DNA from: Stutzerimonas stutzeri
Lineage (GTDB): Bacteria > Pseudomonadota > Gammaproteobacteria > Pseudomonadales > Pseudomonadaceae
Reading direction: 5' to 3'
DNA length: 64,000 nucleotides
Assembly: GCA_002339675.1 (NCBI GenBank)
Contig: DDKB01000008.1
Span: forward strand, 248,001-312,000
Below, in pieces: positions 54,791-64,000 of the stretch; position 1 is the stretch's first letter; every line of letters begins with the position of its first letter. The notes below the pieces were generated by a model. That model was not told where the DNA came from. It worked only from the letters and a program-made list of their open reading frames with translations, and searched no databases. A program made the position numbers and the translations under genes.

Positions 54791-56194
54791 TCAGGCACTC
54801 GGCAATTGCCAGCCGCCCCCCAGCGCCTTGTACAGCGCGACCACGCCGCGGTAGAGGTCGGTTTCCGCCTGAGCCTGGGCGTCCTCGGCCAGCAGCCGCT
54901 CGCGTTCGGCATCCAGTAGCACGAGGAAGTCGACGCTGCCTTCGCGGTAGCGGATCTGCGCCTGCTGCGCCGCTTTCCGGCTGGCTTGCGACTGGCGCAG
55001 CAAGGCCACCAGACGATCCTGGGTGCGGGCATAGTCGCTGAAGGCGTTTTCCGACTCTTCGAGGGCCAGCAGCACCTGCTGCTCATAGCGCGCCAACGCG
55101 CCGTCGGCGTCTGCCTCGGCGCCCCGCAGACGCGCGCGCACGCTGCCCATGTCGAAGGCGGCCCAGCTGATGCTAGGCCCTACGCTCCAGGCACGCGCGG
55201 CGCTGGAGCCGATCTGCGAACCGCGTCCGGCGATGAAACCGACGAACCCGGACAGGCTGACCCGCGGAAACAGATCCGCGGTGGCGACTCCGACATTCGC
55301 TGTTGCCGCCGCCAGTTGGCGCTCGGCAGCGAGGATGTCGGGACGCCGCCGCAGCAGCTCGGTCGGATCGCCGACCGGCAGCGCCTTGGCGATGACAGGC
55401 AGCACCCGCGGTGAGAGATCGACGCTGAGCTGGTCGGCACGTTGGCCCAGCAGGGTAGCGATGCGATTGCGTGCCCGCGTCTGCTGCGCCTGCAGCTGCG
55501 GCAGGCTGGCCTCAGTGGAGGCCAGGCGCGCGTCGGCGCGCAGCACGTCCAGTTCGCTGCCCACACCGACTTCACGTAGCTGCTCGGTGAGCCGGTGTGA
55601 GTTGCGCTGGTTCTCGAGGTTTTCTCGGGCGATTCGCTCACGCAGCTGTGCGCCACGCAGTTGACCATAGGCGTCCACCAGTTCTGCGATCAGGCTGACC
55701 TGCAGCTGGTACAACTCGGCCTCGGCCGCTTCGGTTTGCGCCTCGCTGGCTTCGATCCGGCGCTGGATGCGACCGAACAGGTCGAGCTCCCACGCCATGT
55801 CGAGCCCGAGATCGTAGCGCTCGCTGTTGACGCGCTCGTCGGTCACGCCGGGTTGCTGGGCCTTGCCGATCTCCGCGCTGGCGCCAGCGGTCACCGTGGG
55901 GAAGCGGTCGTTGGCGGTGTCTGCACGCAGCGCGCGCGCTGCGCGCAGGCGGGCAAAGGCGACACGGAGTTCGCGGTTGTCGCCCAGGGCCTCGCGCACC
56001 AGTGCATTCAGCGTCGGGTCGTCGAACTGCCGCCACCAGGCGGCCTCGAAGCGCGAACGATCGAAGGGCGGCGTTGTGGCTCGTTCGATCTGTGCCGGTT
56101 CGGTCTGCGGCGCACGGTAGTCCGGGCCCACCGCGCAGGCGCTCAACAGCAGCAGCGTGGCCAGCAATGACGGGGTTGCGATCAGCGCTTTCAT
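54791..56194 (-). CDS. oprN: Outer-membrane efflux lipoprotein OprN
   Basis: Outer-membrane channel of the MexEF pump, 467 residues. Signal peptide with lipobox LLSAC. The efflux repeats are LGLDMAWELDLFGRIQRRIEASEAQTEAAEAELYQ and SWAAFDMGSVRARLRGAEADADGALARYEQQ, with LLRRRPDILAAERQLAAATANVGVATADLFPRVSLSGFVG between them. The ATG at 56194 has AAGGAGG ahead and overlaps the mexF stop. Last gene of mexEF-oprN. Confidence 0.93.
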   Translation of the reverse strand: MKALIATPSLLATLLLLSACAVGPDYRAPQTEPAQIERATTPPFDRSRFEAAWWRQFDDPTLNALVREALGDNRELRVAFARLRAARALRADTANDRFPTVTAGASAEIGKAQQPGVTDERVNSERYDLGLDMAWELDLFGRIQRRIEASEAQTEAAEAELYQLQVSLIAELVDAYGQLRGAQLRERIARENLENQRNSHRLTEQLREVGVGSELDVLRADARLASTEASLPQLQAQQTRARNRIATLLGQRADQLSVDLSPRVLPVIAKALPVGDPTELLRRRPDILAAERQLAAATANVGVATADLFPRVSLSGFVGFIAGRGSQIGSSAARAWSVGPSISWAAFDMGSVRARLRGAEADADGALARYEQQVLLALEESENAFSDYARTQDRLVALLRQSQASRKAAQQAQIRYREGSVDFLVLLDAERERLLAEDAQAQAETDLYRGVVALYKALGGGWQLPSA

Positions 56195-59100
56195 GCATTT
56201 GCCTCCTTGAGAACAGCCTTTTTCTCCGTGCGCCTTTCGACGAAGGCGCGAATCACCAGATAGAACACCGGGGTCAGCAGCAGGCCGAAGAAGGTCACGC
56301 CGAGCATCCCGCTGAATACCGCGACGCCCATGGCATGGCGCATCTCGGCGCCGGCGCCGGACGACAGCACCAGCGGCACCACGCCCATGATGAAGGCGAA
56401 GCTGGTCATCAGGATCGGCCGCAGCCGCAACCGGCAGGCCTCCAGCACGGCGGCCAGGCGAGTCATGCCTTCCTCCTGTTTGTCCTTGGCGAACTCGACG
56501 ATCAGGATCGCGTTCTTGCACGCCAAGCCCACCAGTACGATCAGGCCGATCTGGGTGAACACGTTGTTGTCGCCGCCGGACAGAATCACCCCGGTAATGG
56601 CCGATAGTAGCGTCATGGGTACGATCAGAATCACCGCCAGCGGCAGGCTCCAGCTCTCGTATTGCGCGGCCAGTACCAGGAACGCCAGCAGCACGCAGAG
56701 CGGGAAGACGAAGACTGCCGTGTTGCCGGCAAGGATCTGCTGGTAGGTCAGCTCGGTCCATTCGTAGCTCATGCCGTTGGGCAACTCGGCCTTCAGCAGC
56801 CGCTCCATCGCCGCTTCCGCCTGGCCGGAACTGTAGCCGGGGGCGGCCGCGCCGTTGATTTCAGCGGTGAGGAAGCCGTTGTAATGCATCACCCGGTCAG
56901 GACCTGCGCTGTCGGTGACCTTGACGAAGGTCGACAGCGGCACCATCTCGCCCCGGTTGTTGCGTACTTTCAGCTGGCCGATCTGCTCCGGCGCCAGACG
57001 GAACTTCTGATCGGCCTGGACGTTGACCTGATAGGTGCGGCCGAAGCGATTGAAGTCGTTGGCGTACAGCGAGCCGAGGTAGACCTGCATTGTGTCGAAG
57101 ATCTCGTCGATCGCCACGCCGTGGGTCTTGGCTTTTTCGCGGTCGATGTCGGCGTCCACCTGAGGCACGTTGACCTGATAACTGGTGAACAGTCCGGCCA
57201 GCTCGGGGTAGTCGGCGCTCTTGGCGAGTACGTTCTGCACCTGCTTGTAGAGTTCTTCGTAACCGAGGTTGCCGCGATCCTGCACCTGCACACGGAAGCC
57301 GCCGATAGTGCCAAGCCCCTGCACGGGAGGCGGCGGGAAGATCGCGAGGTAGGCTTCCTGGATGCTCGCAAACTGGCCGTTCAGGTCACCGGCGATGGCC
57401 CCAGCCGACATATTCGCGCCTTGGCGCTCGTCGAAGTCCTTCAGGGTGACGAAGACGATGCCGCTGTTGGGGCTGTTGGTGAAGCCGTTGATCGACAAGC
57501 CCGGGAAGGCGACGGTATTCGCCACGCCAGGATGCTTGCCGGCGATTTCCGACATCTGCTTGATCACGTCCTCGGTACGATCGAGGGTGGCGGCGTCGGG
57601 CAGCTGGGCAAAAGCCACCAGGTACTGCTTGTCCTGCGGAGGCACGAAGCCGGTCGGCGTGTTGGCAAAGCCCATGTAACCGAGGGCGACCAGTCCGACG
57701 TAGACCACCAGCGCGATACCGCTGCCCCGCAGGATGCGCTTTACCGCCCCGACGTAGCCGTGACTGGCACGCTCGAACACGCGGTTGAACGGGCCGAACA
57801 GCCAGCCACCGAATAGCTTGTCCAGCAAGCGCGAGAAGCCGTCCTTTGGCGCGTCGTGGGCCTTGAGCAGGACTGCGGCCAACGCTGGCGACAGGGTCAG
57901 CGAGTTGAACGCCGAGATCACCGTGGAGATGGCGATGGTCAGTGCGAACTGCTGGTAGAACTGCCCGGTCAAGCCGGAAATGAAGGCGGTCGGGATGAAC
58001 ACCGCGCAAAGCACCAGCGCCGTGGCGATGATCGGCCCGGTGACTTCCTTCATGGCCTGTTTGGTGGCTTCGACCGGTGTCTTGCCGAGGCCGATGTTGC
58101 GCTCGACGTTCTCCACCACGACGATGGCGTCGTCCACCACGATGCCGATCGCCAGCACCAGCCCGAACAGCGACAGCGCATTGAGCGAGAAACCGAGCAT
58201 GTGCATCACGGCGAAGGTGCCGATCAGCGACACCGGCACGGCCGCCAGCGGGATGATCGAGGCGCGCCAGGTTTGCAGGAACAGGATGACCACCAGCACT
58301 ACCAGCACCAGCGCCTCGAGCAGGGTGTGCACCACCGCCTCGATGGAGCCGCGCACGAAGATGGTGGGGTCGTAGACGATCTCGTAATCCACGCCCTCGG
58401 GGAAATCCTTCTTCAGCTCGGCCATGCGCGCACGCACCGCATCGGAGATCGCGATGGCATTGGAGCCGGGGCGCTGAAACACCGGAATGGCCACCGCCGG
58501 CTGGTTGTTCAGCAGCGAGCGCAAGGCGTACTGGCTGGACCCCAGCTCGACGCGGGCGATGTCGCGCAGGCGGGTGATCGAGCCGTCTTCGCCGGCACGG
58601 ATGATGATGTTTTCGAATTCCTCCTCGCTGACGAGGCGGCCCTGGGTATTGATCGACAGCTGGAAGTCGGTCGCACCCGGTGCGGGCGGCGCGCCGAGCG
58701 AGCCGGCCGCTACCTGGCGGTTCTGTTCGCGAATCGCGTTGACCACATCGCTCGCGGTGAGGTTGCGCGAAGCGACCTTGTTTGGATCCAGCCAGACGCG
58801 CAGGGAGTAGTCGCCCATGCCGAACAGTTGCACGTCGCCGATCCCGTCCAGCCGCGCCAGCTCGTCCTTGACGTTGAGCGCGGCGTAGTTGGACAGATAG
58901 AGCATGTCGTAACGCTCATCCGGCGAGGTCAGGTGCACCACCATGGTGAGGTCCGGCGAGGCCTTGTCGACCGTCACGCCGAGCCGCTGCACCTCGGTGG
59001 GCAGGGTCGGCATGGTGCGGGTCACGCGGTTCTGCACCTGCACCTGGGCGTTGTCCAGATCGGTGCCCAGGGCGAAGGTGATGGTCAGCGTCAGCTTGCC

Positions 59101-59361
59101 GTCAGCGGTCGCCTGGGACGACATGTAGAGCATGCCCTCGACGCCGGTGATGGCCTGTTCAAGCGGCGAGGCGACGGTCTCGCCGATCACCTTGGGGTTG
59201 GCGCCGGGGAAGTTGGCCCGTACCACGACGGTGGGCGGAACCACTTCGGGGTATTCGCTGATCGGCAGCTGGAACAGCGAGATGGCACCGCCGATGAGGA
59301 TGATCATCGACAGTACCGCGGCGAAGATTGGCCGCTGGATGAAGAATTGCGAAAAAGTCAT
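56191..59361 (-). CDS. mexF: RND multidrug efflux pump MexF
   Basis: Inner-membrane proton-drug antiporter, 1056 residues. Very close to P. aeruginosa MexF throughout as far as I recall it (start FSQFFIQRPIFAAVLSMIILIGG; LFGMGDYSLRVWLDPNKVASRNL; FPPPPVQGLGTIGGFR). Proton-relay aspartates in GIVVDDAIVVVENVERN. MexF exports chloramphenicol, fluoroquinolones, trimethoprim and quorum-sensing precursors in P. aeruginosa; substrates here are inferred. Stop overlaps oprN. Confidence 0.96.
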   Translation of the reverse strand: MTFSQFFIQRPIFAAVLSMIILIGGAISLFQLPISEYPEVVPPTVVVRANFPGANPKVIGETVASPLEQAITGVEGMLYMSSQATADGKLTLTITFALGTDLDNAQVQVQNRVTRTMPTLPTEVQRLGVTVDKASPDLTMVVHLTSPDERYDMLYLSNYAALNVKDELARLDGIGDVQLFGMGDYSLRVWLDPNKVASRNLTASDVVNAIREQNRQVAAGSLGAPPAPGATDFQLSINTQGRLVSEEEFENIIIRAGEDGSITRLRDIARVELGSSQYALRSLLNNQPAVAIPVFQRPGSNAIAISDAVRARMAELKKDFPEGVDYEIVYDPTIFVRGSIEAVVHTLLEALVLVVLVVILFLQTWRASIIPLAAVPVSLIGTFAVMHMLGFSLNALSLFGLVLAIGIVVDDAIVVVENVERNIGLGKTPVEATKQAMKEVTGPIIATALVLCAVFIPTAFISGLTGQFYQQFALTIAISTVISAFNSLTLSPALAAVLLKAHDAPKDGFSRLLDKLFGGWLFGPFNRVFERASHGYVGAVKRILRGSGIALVVYVGLVALGYMGFANTPTGFVPPQDKQYLVAFAQLPDAATLDRTEDVIKQMSEIAGKHPGVANTVAFPGLSINGFTNSPNSGIVFVTLKDFDERQGANMSAGAIAGDLNGQFASIQEAYLAIFPPPPVQGLGTIGGFRVQVQDRGNLGYEELYKQVQNVLAKSADYPELAGLFTSYQVNVPQVDADIDREKAKTHGVAIDEIFDTMQVYLGSLYANDFNRFGRTYQVNVQADQKFRLAPEQIGQLKVRNNRGEMVPLSTFVKVTDSAGPDRVMHYNGFLTAEINGAAAPGYSSGQAEAAMERLLKAELPNGMSYEWTELTYQQILAGNTAVFVFPLCVLLAFLVLAAQYESWSLPLAVILIVPMTLLSAITGVILSGGDNNVFTQIGLIVLVGLACKNAILIVEFAKDKQEEGMTRLAAVLEACRLRLRPILMTSFAFIMGVVPLVLSSGAGAEMRHAMGVAVFSGMLGVTFFGLLLTPVFYLVIRAFVERRTEKKAVLKEANA

Positions 59362-59459
59362 GACGCACTCCGGGGGAGAGGGTGCGCGTGACGCACCCTG
59401 ACGGAATCGGTTTTTTTGGTTGCGCCGAAGCGCAGGGTCGATGCGAGTCAGCGCACGCG

Positions 59460-60689
59460 TCAGCTGCTCGGACGGCGCGCCACGTTGTGCTCGACGACCT
59501 CGGTCTTGAACGCCGCCGTGATCGCGCGGTTCTGCTCACGCAGTGCGGCGAGGGTGTCGGCGTCTGCCATCGGCACGTTTTCCGGCTGCACTGTGGCACC
59601 CGGGCGAACACGCTGCAGGCCGTTGACGACGATGGTTTCGCCTTCGTTCAAGCCGTTGCGCACGATGCGCAGGCCTTCCAGCTTCGGCCCCAGCTCGACG
59701 GAGCGATAACTGACCTTGCCGTCATCACCCAGCACCAGCACGAACTTCTTGCCAAGATCGGTTCCCACCGCGACGTCCTTGATCAGTACCGCCTCGTAGG
59801 TAGCGCTGCCGACCAGCTTCAGCCGCGCGTAGAGACCGGGGGTGAAGCGCCCGTCACGGTTGTCGAAGACGGCGCGGCCGCGAATGGTGCCGGTGCGGGG
59901 GTCGACCTGGTTGTCGATGAAGTCCATATGGCCCAGGTGCGGGTGCCCCGGCTCGTCGGAAAGCCCCAGGTAGACGGGCGTTGCCTCGCCGCGCTCGCCT
60001 TCGCGCGCCAGCTCGCGGTACTTGAGGTAAGTACGCTCATCCGCTTCGAAGTAGGCATAGACCTTGTCGGTGGACACCAGCGTAGTCAGCAGGGCTTCGC
60101 CGGCGTTGACCAGGTTGCCCGCGGTGATCAGGGCGCGGCCGACCCGGCCGTCGATAGGCGCGGTTACGCGGGTAAAGCTCAGGTTCAGCTTGGCGGCGTC
60201 GAGCTGGGCCTGGATCGCCGCAACCGCCGACTTGGCTTCGCTGGCGGCACTGGTGCGCGCATCGGCGAGTTCGGCGGAAATGGCATTGTTGGCGCGCAAC
60301 CGCTCACCACGCTCGGCTTCGCTGGCGGTACGTTGCTGAGTGACGCGAGCCTGTTGCAGCTCTGCCTGTAAACGCTTGACCTGCGCCTCGAACGGCCTCG
60401 GGTCGATCTGGAACAACAGATCGCCTTTCTTGACCAGAGCACCTTCCTCGAAAGCGACCTTGTCGATGAAGCCAGACACCCGTGGGCGAATCTCCACTGA
60501 TTCCGGAGCCTCCAGGCGCCCGGTGAGCTCGTCCCATTCGGTGACCTGCTGCTCGATGACTTCAGCGACGCTGACCTGCGGCGCTGGCATTGCCGCTTCG
60601 GTGGCCTCGGGCGCTTGTCCGCATGCGCCAACGAGGGCAGCGGCAGCCGCGACCAGGGGGTAACGCAAGGCTTTGAGTGAACGTTCCAT
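59460..60689 (-). CDS. mexE: RND periplasmic adaptor MexE
   Basis: Membrane-fusion lipoprotein, 409 residues. Signal peptide YPLVAAAAALVGAC with lipobox at Cys ~22, then lipoyl halves (VEIRPRVSGFIDKVAFEEGALVKKGDLLFQID; FTRVTAPIDGRVGRALITAGNLV), coiled coil and barrel. The ATG at 60689 (MERSLKALRYPL) matches P. aeruginosa MexE; the open frame upstream is not conserved. GGAG lies ahead. First gene of mexEF-oprN, 98 bp before mexF. A MexT-type element lies about 80 bp upstream. Confidence 0.94.
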   Translation of the reverse strand: MERSLKALRYPLVAAAAALVGACGQAPEATEAAMPAPQVSVAEVIEQQVTEWDELTGRLEAPESVEIRPRVSGFIDKVAFEEGALVKKGDLLFQIDPRPFEAQVKRLQAELQQARVTQQRTASEAERGERLRANNAISAELADARTSAASEAKSAVAAIQAQLDAAKLNLSFTRVTAPIDGRVGRALITAGNLVNAGEALLTTLVSTDKVYAYFEADERTYLKYRELAREGERGEATPVYLGLSDEPGHPHLGHMDFIDNQVDPRTGTIRGRAVFDNRDGRFTPGLYARLKLVGSATYEAVLIKDVAVGTDLGKKFVLVLGDDGKVSYRSVELGPKLEGLRIVRNGLNEGETIVVNGLQRVRPGATVQPENVPMADADTLAALREQNRAITAAFKTEVVEHNVARRPSS

Positions 60690-61089
60690 GCTTGACTCCG
60701 CAACTCGGGTTTTTATCGATGGCGGGAGTGCGCGTGGTCGAGCCGTTCTGCAGAAATCGAACGAGCCAAAGGTGAATATCATTGGCGGTGATGGTCGGGC
60801 ATTCGTTATCGGCGCGACGCGAGGCATGGTCCTGGCTCATGGCAGGACGGCGCCCAGGTTCGGTGGCGCGGGTTTAGTCCACCAAACGGTGTGACGCCGC
60901 GGCTAGTGGTGGCCCCCCTCAGCTCGGCGGAGGCGCTGCGCCGATCGGTGCCGGGCCGGACCGGGCATGTCCTGGCTGGTGGCGCTTCACATGTGCCGCT
61001 GCCGCAGCTGTCTTACGGTGGGCTTGACCGCCACGCGAACTTGGCGCGAATGAATAAACGAGTGGCTGAAGCCCAGCCTGTATCGCCTA
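60690..61089. other. Intergenic region of 400 bp between mexT and mexE
   Basis: Promoter region of mexEF-oprN, containing the MexT-like element at 60769-60792. Apart from that, no gene, repeat or hairpin terminator for mexT was recognised. Confidence 0.6.
60769..60792 (-). promoter_or_regulatory. Probable MexT box of mexE
   Basis: Minus strand: ATCA-N5-AATGAT-N4-ACCTT, close to the MexT pattern I recall, ATCA-N5-GTCGAT-N4-ACYAT. The plus strand of the same site contains ATCATTGGCG (60778-60787), a 10-mer found identically in the mexS site. The element ends 80 bp before the mexE ATG. Confidence 0.6.
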
Positions 61090-62007
61090 TCAGAGACTGT
61101 CCGGGTCGCCGACGAACATCTGGATCCGCGAACGCAGCCAGCGCTCGGCCGGGTCGTTGTCCTGGGCACCGCGCCAGGCCATGGAGAGTTCGAAGTCCTG
61201 GCTGGTGTCGAAGGGCAGGGGTTCGGCGCGCACGCCGCCATTGGCCGCCAGCGCGGCGGCGGCGTAGTCGGGCACCGTGGCCACCAGATCGGTGCCGGCG
61301 AGCAGGCTGGCCAGTCCGTTGAACTGGGGAACGGCCAGCACCACCCGCCGCTTGCAACCGTGCAGCGCCAGCTCCTCATCGATATAGCCGTTCAGGTCGC
61401 CGGCGAAGGACACCATCGCGTGCGGTCGCGAGCAATAGTCCTCCATGCTCATGCGTCCCGGAATGCTGTCGGCGCGCAAGAGCATCGGCTTCGGCCGGCG
61501 CAGGACCTTGCGCTTGGCATTGGCGGGCAGTTCTTCGGTGTAGCAGACCCCCACCGAGATTTCGCCGGACGCCAGCAGACCGGGCATCAGCAGGTAGTTG
61601 GCGCGGCGTACCACCAGCACGACCCCCGGGGCTTCGGCGCGCACGCGCCGCAACAGCTGCGGCAGCAGGGCGAACTCCACCTCGTCGGTCAGGCCGATGC
61701 GAAAGACCGACTCGCTGGTGGCCGGATCGAAGGTCGAGGCGCGGCTGACCGCGGTGGAAATGGAATCCAGCGCAGGGGAGAGCAGCCCAGCGATTTCCTG
61801 GGCCCGCGCGGTGGGCTCCATGCTGCGTCCGGTGCGCACGAACAGTGGGTCGTCGAACAGGGTACGCAGGCGGGCCAGGGCCGCGCTGATCGCCGGCTGG
61901 CCGAGAAACAGCTTTTCTGCCGCCCGCGTCACGCTGCGCTCGTGCATCAGCGTTTCGAAGACGATCAGCAGGTTGAGGTCTAGACGGCGAAGGTCGTTGC
62001 GATTCAT
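61090..62007 (-). CDS. mexT: LysR-type regulator MexT
   Basis: Activator of mexEF-oprN and mexS, 305 residues. N-terminal winged HTH NRNDLRRLDLNLLIVFETL...TRAAEKLFLGQPAISAALARLR, then the LysR effector domain (SESVFRIGLTDEVEFALLPQLLRRVRAEAPGVVLVVRRANYLLMPGLLASGEISVG). It matches P. aeruginosa MexT almost throughout, including the C-terminus ERWLRSRIQMF.GDPDSL. The ATG at 62007 was chosen; the frame upstream runs into mexS in antisense. The reading frame is intact, unlike some laboratory strains in which mexT carries a small insertion. Confidence 0.95.
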   Translation of the reverse strand: MNRNDLRRLDLNLLIVFETLMHERSVTRAAEKLFLGQPAISAALARLRTLFDDPLFVRTGRSMEPTARAQEIAGLLSPALDSISTAVSRASTFDPATSESVFRIGLTDEVEFALLPQLLRRVRAEAPGVVLVVRRANYLLMPGLLASGEISVGVCYTEELPANAKRKVLRRPKPMLLRADSIPGRMSMEDYCSRPHAMVSFAGDLNGYIDEELALHGCKRRVVLAVPQFNGLASLLAGTDLVATVPDYAAAALAANGGVRAEPLPFDTSQDFELSMAWRGAQDNDPAERWLRSRIQMFVGDPDSL

Positions 62008-62163
62008 GCCATTCACTTCAAACTGGGGCCGGGCGGGACAGGCAAGAGCCTTCCCGGTGTGCGTCAGCATTCTAGACAGTTCCGCGGCCGGCCCGCATGT
62101 CGATTTCCGCTCGGGCAATGCCCAAACCTGCAGCGCCGGGTGCGGCCTTACATACAGGCTCTC

Positions 62164-62187
62164 ATCATTGGCGCGCATGGCGACTAT
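62164..62187 (+). promoter_or_regulatory. Probable MexT box of mexS
   Basis: ATCA-TTGGC-GCGCAT-GGCG-ACTAT: matches ATCA-N5-(GTCGAT)-N4-ACYAT with full identity in the outer blocks and three of six in the middle. It begins with the same 10-mer ATCATTGGCG as the mexE site and ends 75 bp before the mexS ATG, nearly the same distance as at mexE. Confidence 0.65.
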
Positions 62188-62262
62188 CGAACTGCGCGAC
62201 TGGAGTTGTGCCAGCGGTGCGGATAGAGTCACTCCCACAGTAGTAATCGAGGGGTCTTGTTC

Positions 62263-63279
62263 ATGTCCCGCATCATCCGCTTCCACCAGTTCGGCCCTGC
62301 TGATGTCCTGCGCTACGAGCAGCAGGACGAGCTGCGCCCGGGGCCGGGAGAGGTGCTGATCGACGTCCAGGCGATCGGCGTGAGCTGGAACGACGTTCTC
62401 TGGCGGCAGGACCTGGCGCCGCGGCATGCAAAATTGCCGGCTGGGCTCGGCAGCGAAATTGCCGGCGCCATCCGCGCCGTGGGCGAGGACGTCGACGGCT
62501 TTGCGGTGGGTGACCTGGTGGCGAGTTTTCCGGCACACGACCTTAACCGCTACCCGTTGTACGGCGAGCAGGTGCTATTGCCCACGACCTCCTTGGTGCA
62601 CTATCCCGAGCGGCTGACGGCAGTCGAGGCGGCGGTGCATTTTACCCCGGCGCTGGTGGCCTACTTCGCCTTGGTCGAGCTGGCGCAACTGGAACCCGGC
62701 CAGTACGTGCTGATCACCGAGGCCCGCCATTGCACCGGCCCCATCGCGGTACAGATCGCCAAGGCGCTCGGCGCGCGGGTCATCGCCACGTGCGATACCG
62801 TCGACGATCGCGATTTTCTCCGCGAGCTGGGTGCCGAAACGGTGATCGTCACCGAAGAGGAAGACCTGGTCGGCCGCTTGCAGAAGATCACAGCCGGGGC
62901 GGGTGTCGAGGTGGTGCTCGATGGGTGCGGTGGCTCGCGCATGAAGCTGCTCGGCGATGTCATCGCGCCGCGCGGCAAGCTCATTCTCTACGGCCTCAAC
63001 GGCGGCAACGAAACCGCATTCCCGGCCTGTGCCGCATTCAAGAAGAACTTCAAATTCTTCCTGCATTGCCTGTGTGATTTCACAGGTCAACCCGACCTCG
63101 GCATCGAGCAGGATCGCCAGGCTGTCGAGCGTGCATTGCTGCACATCAATCAGCTGACCGCCGATCGCATGATTGCGCCCCAAGTGGACCGGGTATTCGG
63201 CTTCGACGAGGTGGTCGAGGCGCATCGATACGTCGAAAGCGGCGTGCCGCGCGGCCGCGTGGCATTGCGCCTGAACTGA
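62263..63279 (+). CDS. mexS: MexS, zinc-type quinone oxidoreductase family
   Basis: Medium-chain dehydrogenase/reductase of the quinone oxidoreductase type, 338 residues, cytoplasmic. Start SRIIRFHQFGPADVL, GroES-like N-terminal domain (AIGVSWNDVLWRQDLAPRHAKLPAGLGSEIAG), then an NADP Rossmann domain (LEPGQYVLITEARHCTGPIAVQIAKALGARVIAT) and APRGKLILYGLNGGNE. It is MexS by sequence and by position divergent from mexT. Loss of MexS in P. aeruginosa raises a metabolite that activates MexT. ATG at 62263 with GAGGGG ahead. Confidence 0.94.
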   Translation: MSRIIRFHQFGPADVLRYEQQDELRPGPGEVLIDVQAIGVSWNDVLWRQDLAPRHAKLPAGLGSEIAGAIRAVGEDVDGFAVGDLVASFPAHDLNRYPLYGEQVLLPTTSLVHYPERLTAVEAAVHFTPALVAYFALVELAQLEPGQYVLITEARHCTGPIAVQIAKALGARVIATCDTVDDRDFLRELGAETVIVTEEEDLVGRLQKITAGAGVEVVLDGCGGSRMKLLGDVIAPRGKLILYGLNGGNETAFPACAAFKKNFKFFLHCLCDFTGQPDLGIEQDRQAVERALLHINQLTADRMIAPQVDRVFGFDEVVEAHRYVESGVPRGRVALRLN

Positions 63280-63306
63280 CCGCAGCGCGTCGATGGCTGT
63301 CGCTGA

Positions 63307-63329
63307 CCCCGCCTGGTGCGGGGTTTTTT
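63307..63329 (+). terminator. Rho-independent terminator of mexS
   Basis: CCCCGC-CTGGT-GCGGGG followed by six T, 27 bp after the stop codon. Confidence 0.9.
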
Positions 63330-63471
63330 CATTTACTCGCGGCATCTGATTGCTCGCCACCTGCGTGACAGGCGAACGGCCGGGCGGGCCTCTCATCGCA
63401 CTGCAGAAACTTTCCCCCTGCCGGCAAAGTCCTCCAGATACAGGTCAATCAACCGTGACGGAGAGTTTTGC

Positions 63472-64000
<529 letters not shown>

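Overview
The window is GC-rich chromosomal DNA from a gammaproteobacterium of the Pseudomonas / Stutzerimonas group. The evidence is close protein similarity to pseudomonad families (MetH, AcnB, GlnS, CysS, FolD, MexT-MexS-MexEF-OprN, MuxABC-OpmB). In addition, the order acnB - DUF1289 - usp - miaE - lpxH - ppiB - glnS - cysS ... folD - tRNA-Arg/His/Leu is, from memory, the P. aeruginosa PA1787-PA1796 order. There is no prophage, insertion sequence, CRISPR array or rRNA. Nothing was computed or searched; every family assignment is by reading.

Layout. 1-10 kb: end of an EAL protein, metH with a MetR-type operator, nfuA with a possible IscR site, a response regulator-CheC / PAS-GGDEF pair, topoisomerase IB, and small genes including a DUF421 membrane protein. 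10-20 kb: a Cache chemoreceptor, uppP, an epoxide-hydrolase-like enzyme, a cold-shock-DUF1294 fusion, a YbiT-type ABC-F ATPase, then a TetR regulator, a thioesterase and a FabF-like synthase. 20-30 kb: acnB with a long, apparently structured leader, DUF1289, a tandem universal stress protein under an FNR/Anr-type promoter, miaE, ppiB-lpxH, and glnS-cysS. 30-40 kb: a sigma54 activator divergent from a glycerol-type ABC importer operon (glpSTPQ-DUF2160-glpV), then folD and three tRNAs. 40-45 kb: an FNR-type regulator, an orphan XdhC and a MurJ-like flippase. 44-54 kb: a MuxABC-OpmB (MdtABC) efflux operon with a mini-ORF between the two pump genes. 53-63 kb: an orphan TRAP binding protein, then mexEF-oprN, mexT and the divergent mexS. 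The window ends inside a short-chain dehydrogenase gene.

Regulatory logic read from the sequence: (i) a GG-N10-GC sigma54 promoter and TGAACA/TGTTCA repeats between the GAF-AAA+-Fis activator and the importer; (ii) an Anr/FNR box centred 41.5 bp upstream of the inferred start of the usp transcript; (iii) a shared MexT-like element at the same distance from mexE and mexS; (iv) a MetR palindrome at metH; (v) a 16-bp outer and 11-bp inner stem inside a roughly 190-nt acnB leader. The least explained items are the acnB leader, the mini-ORF between muxB and muxC, and the asymmetric ATPase pair of the importer.
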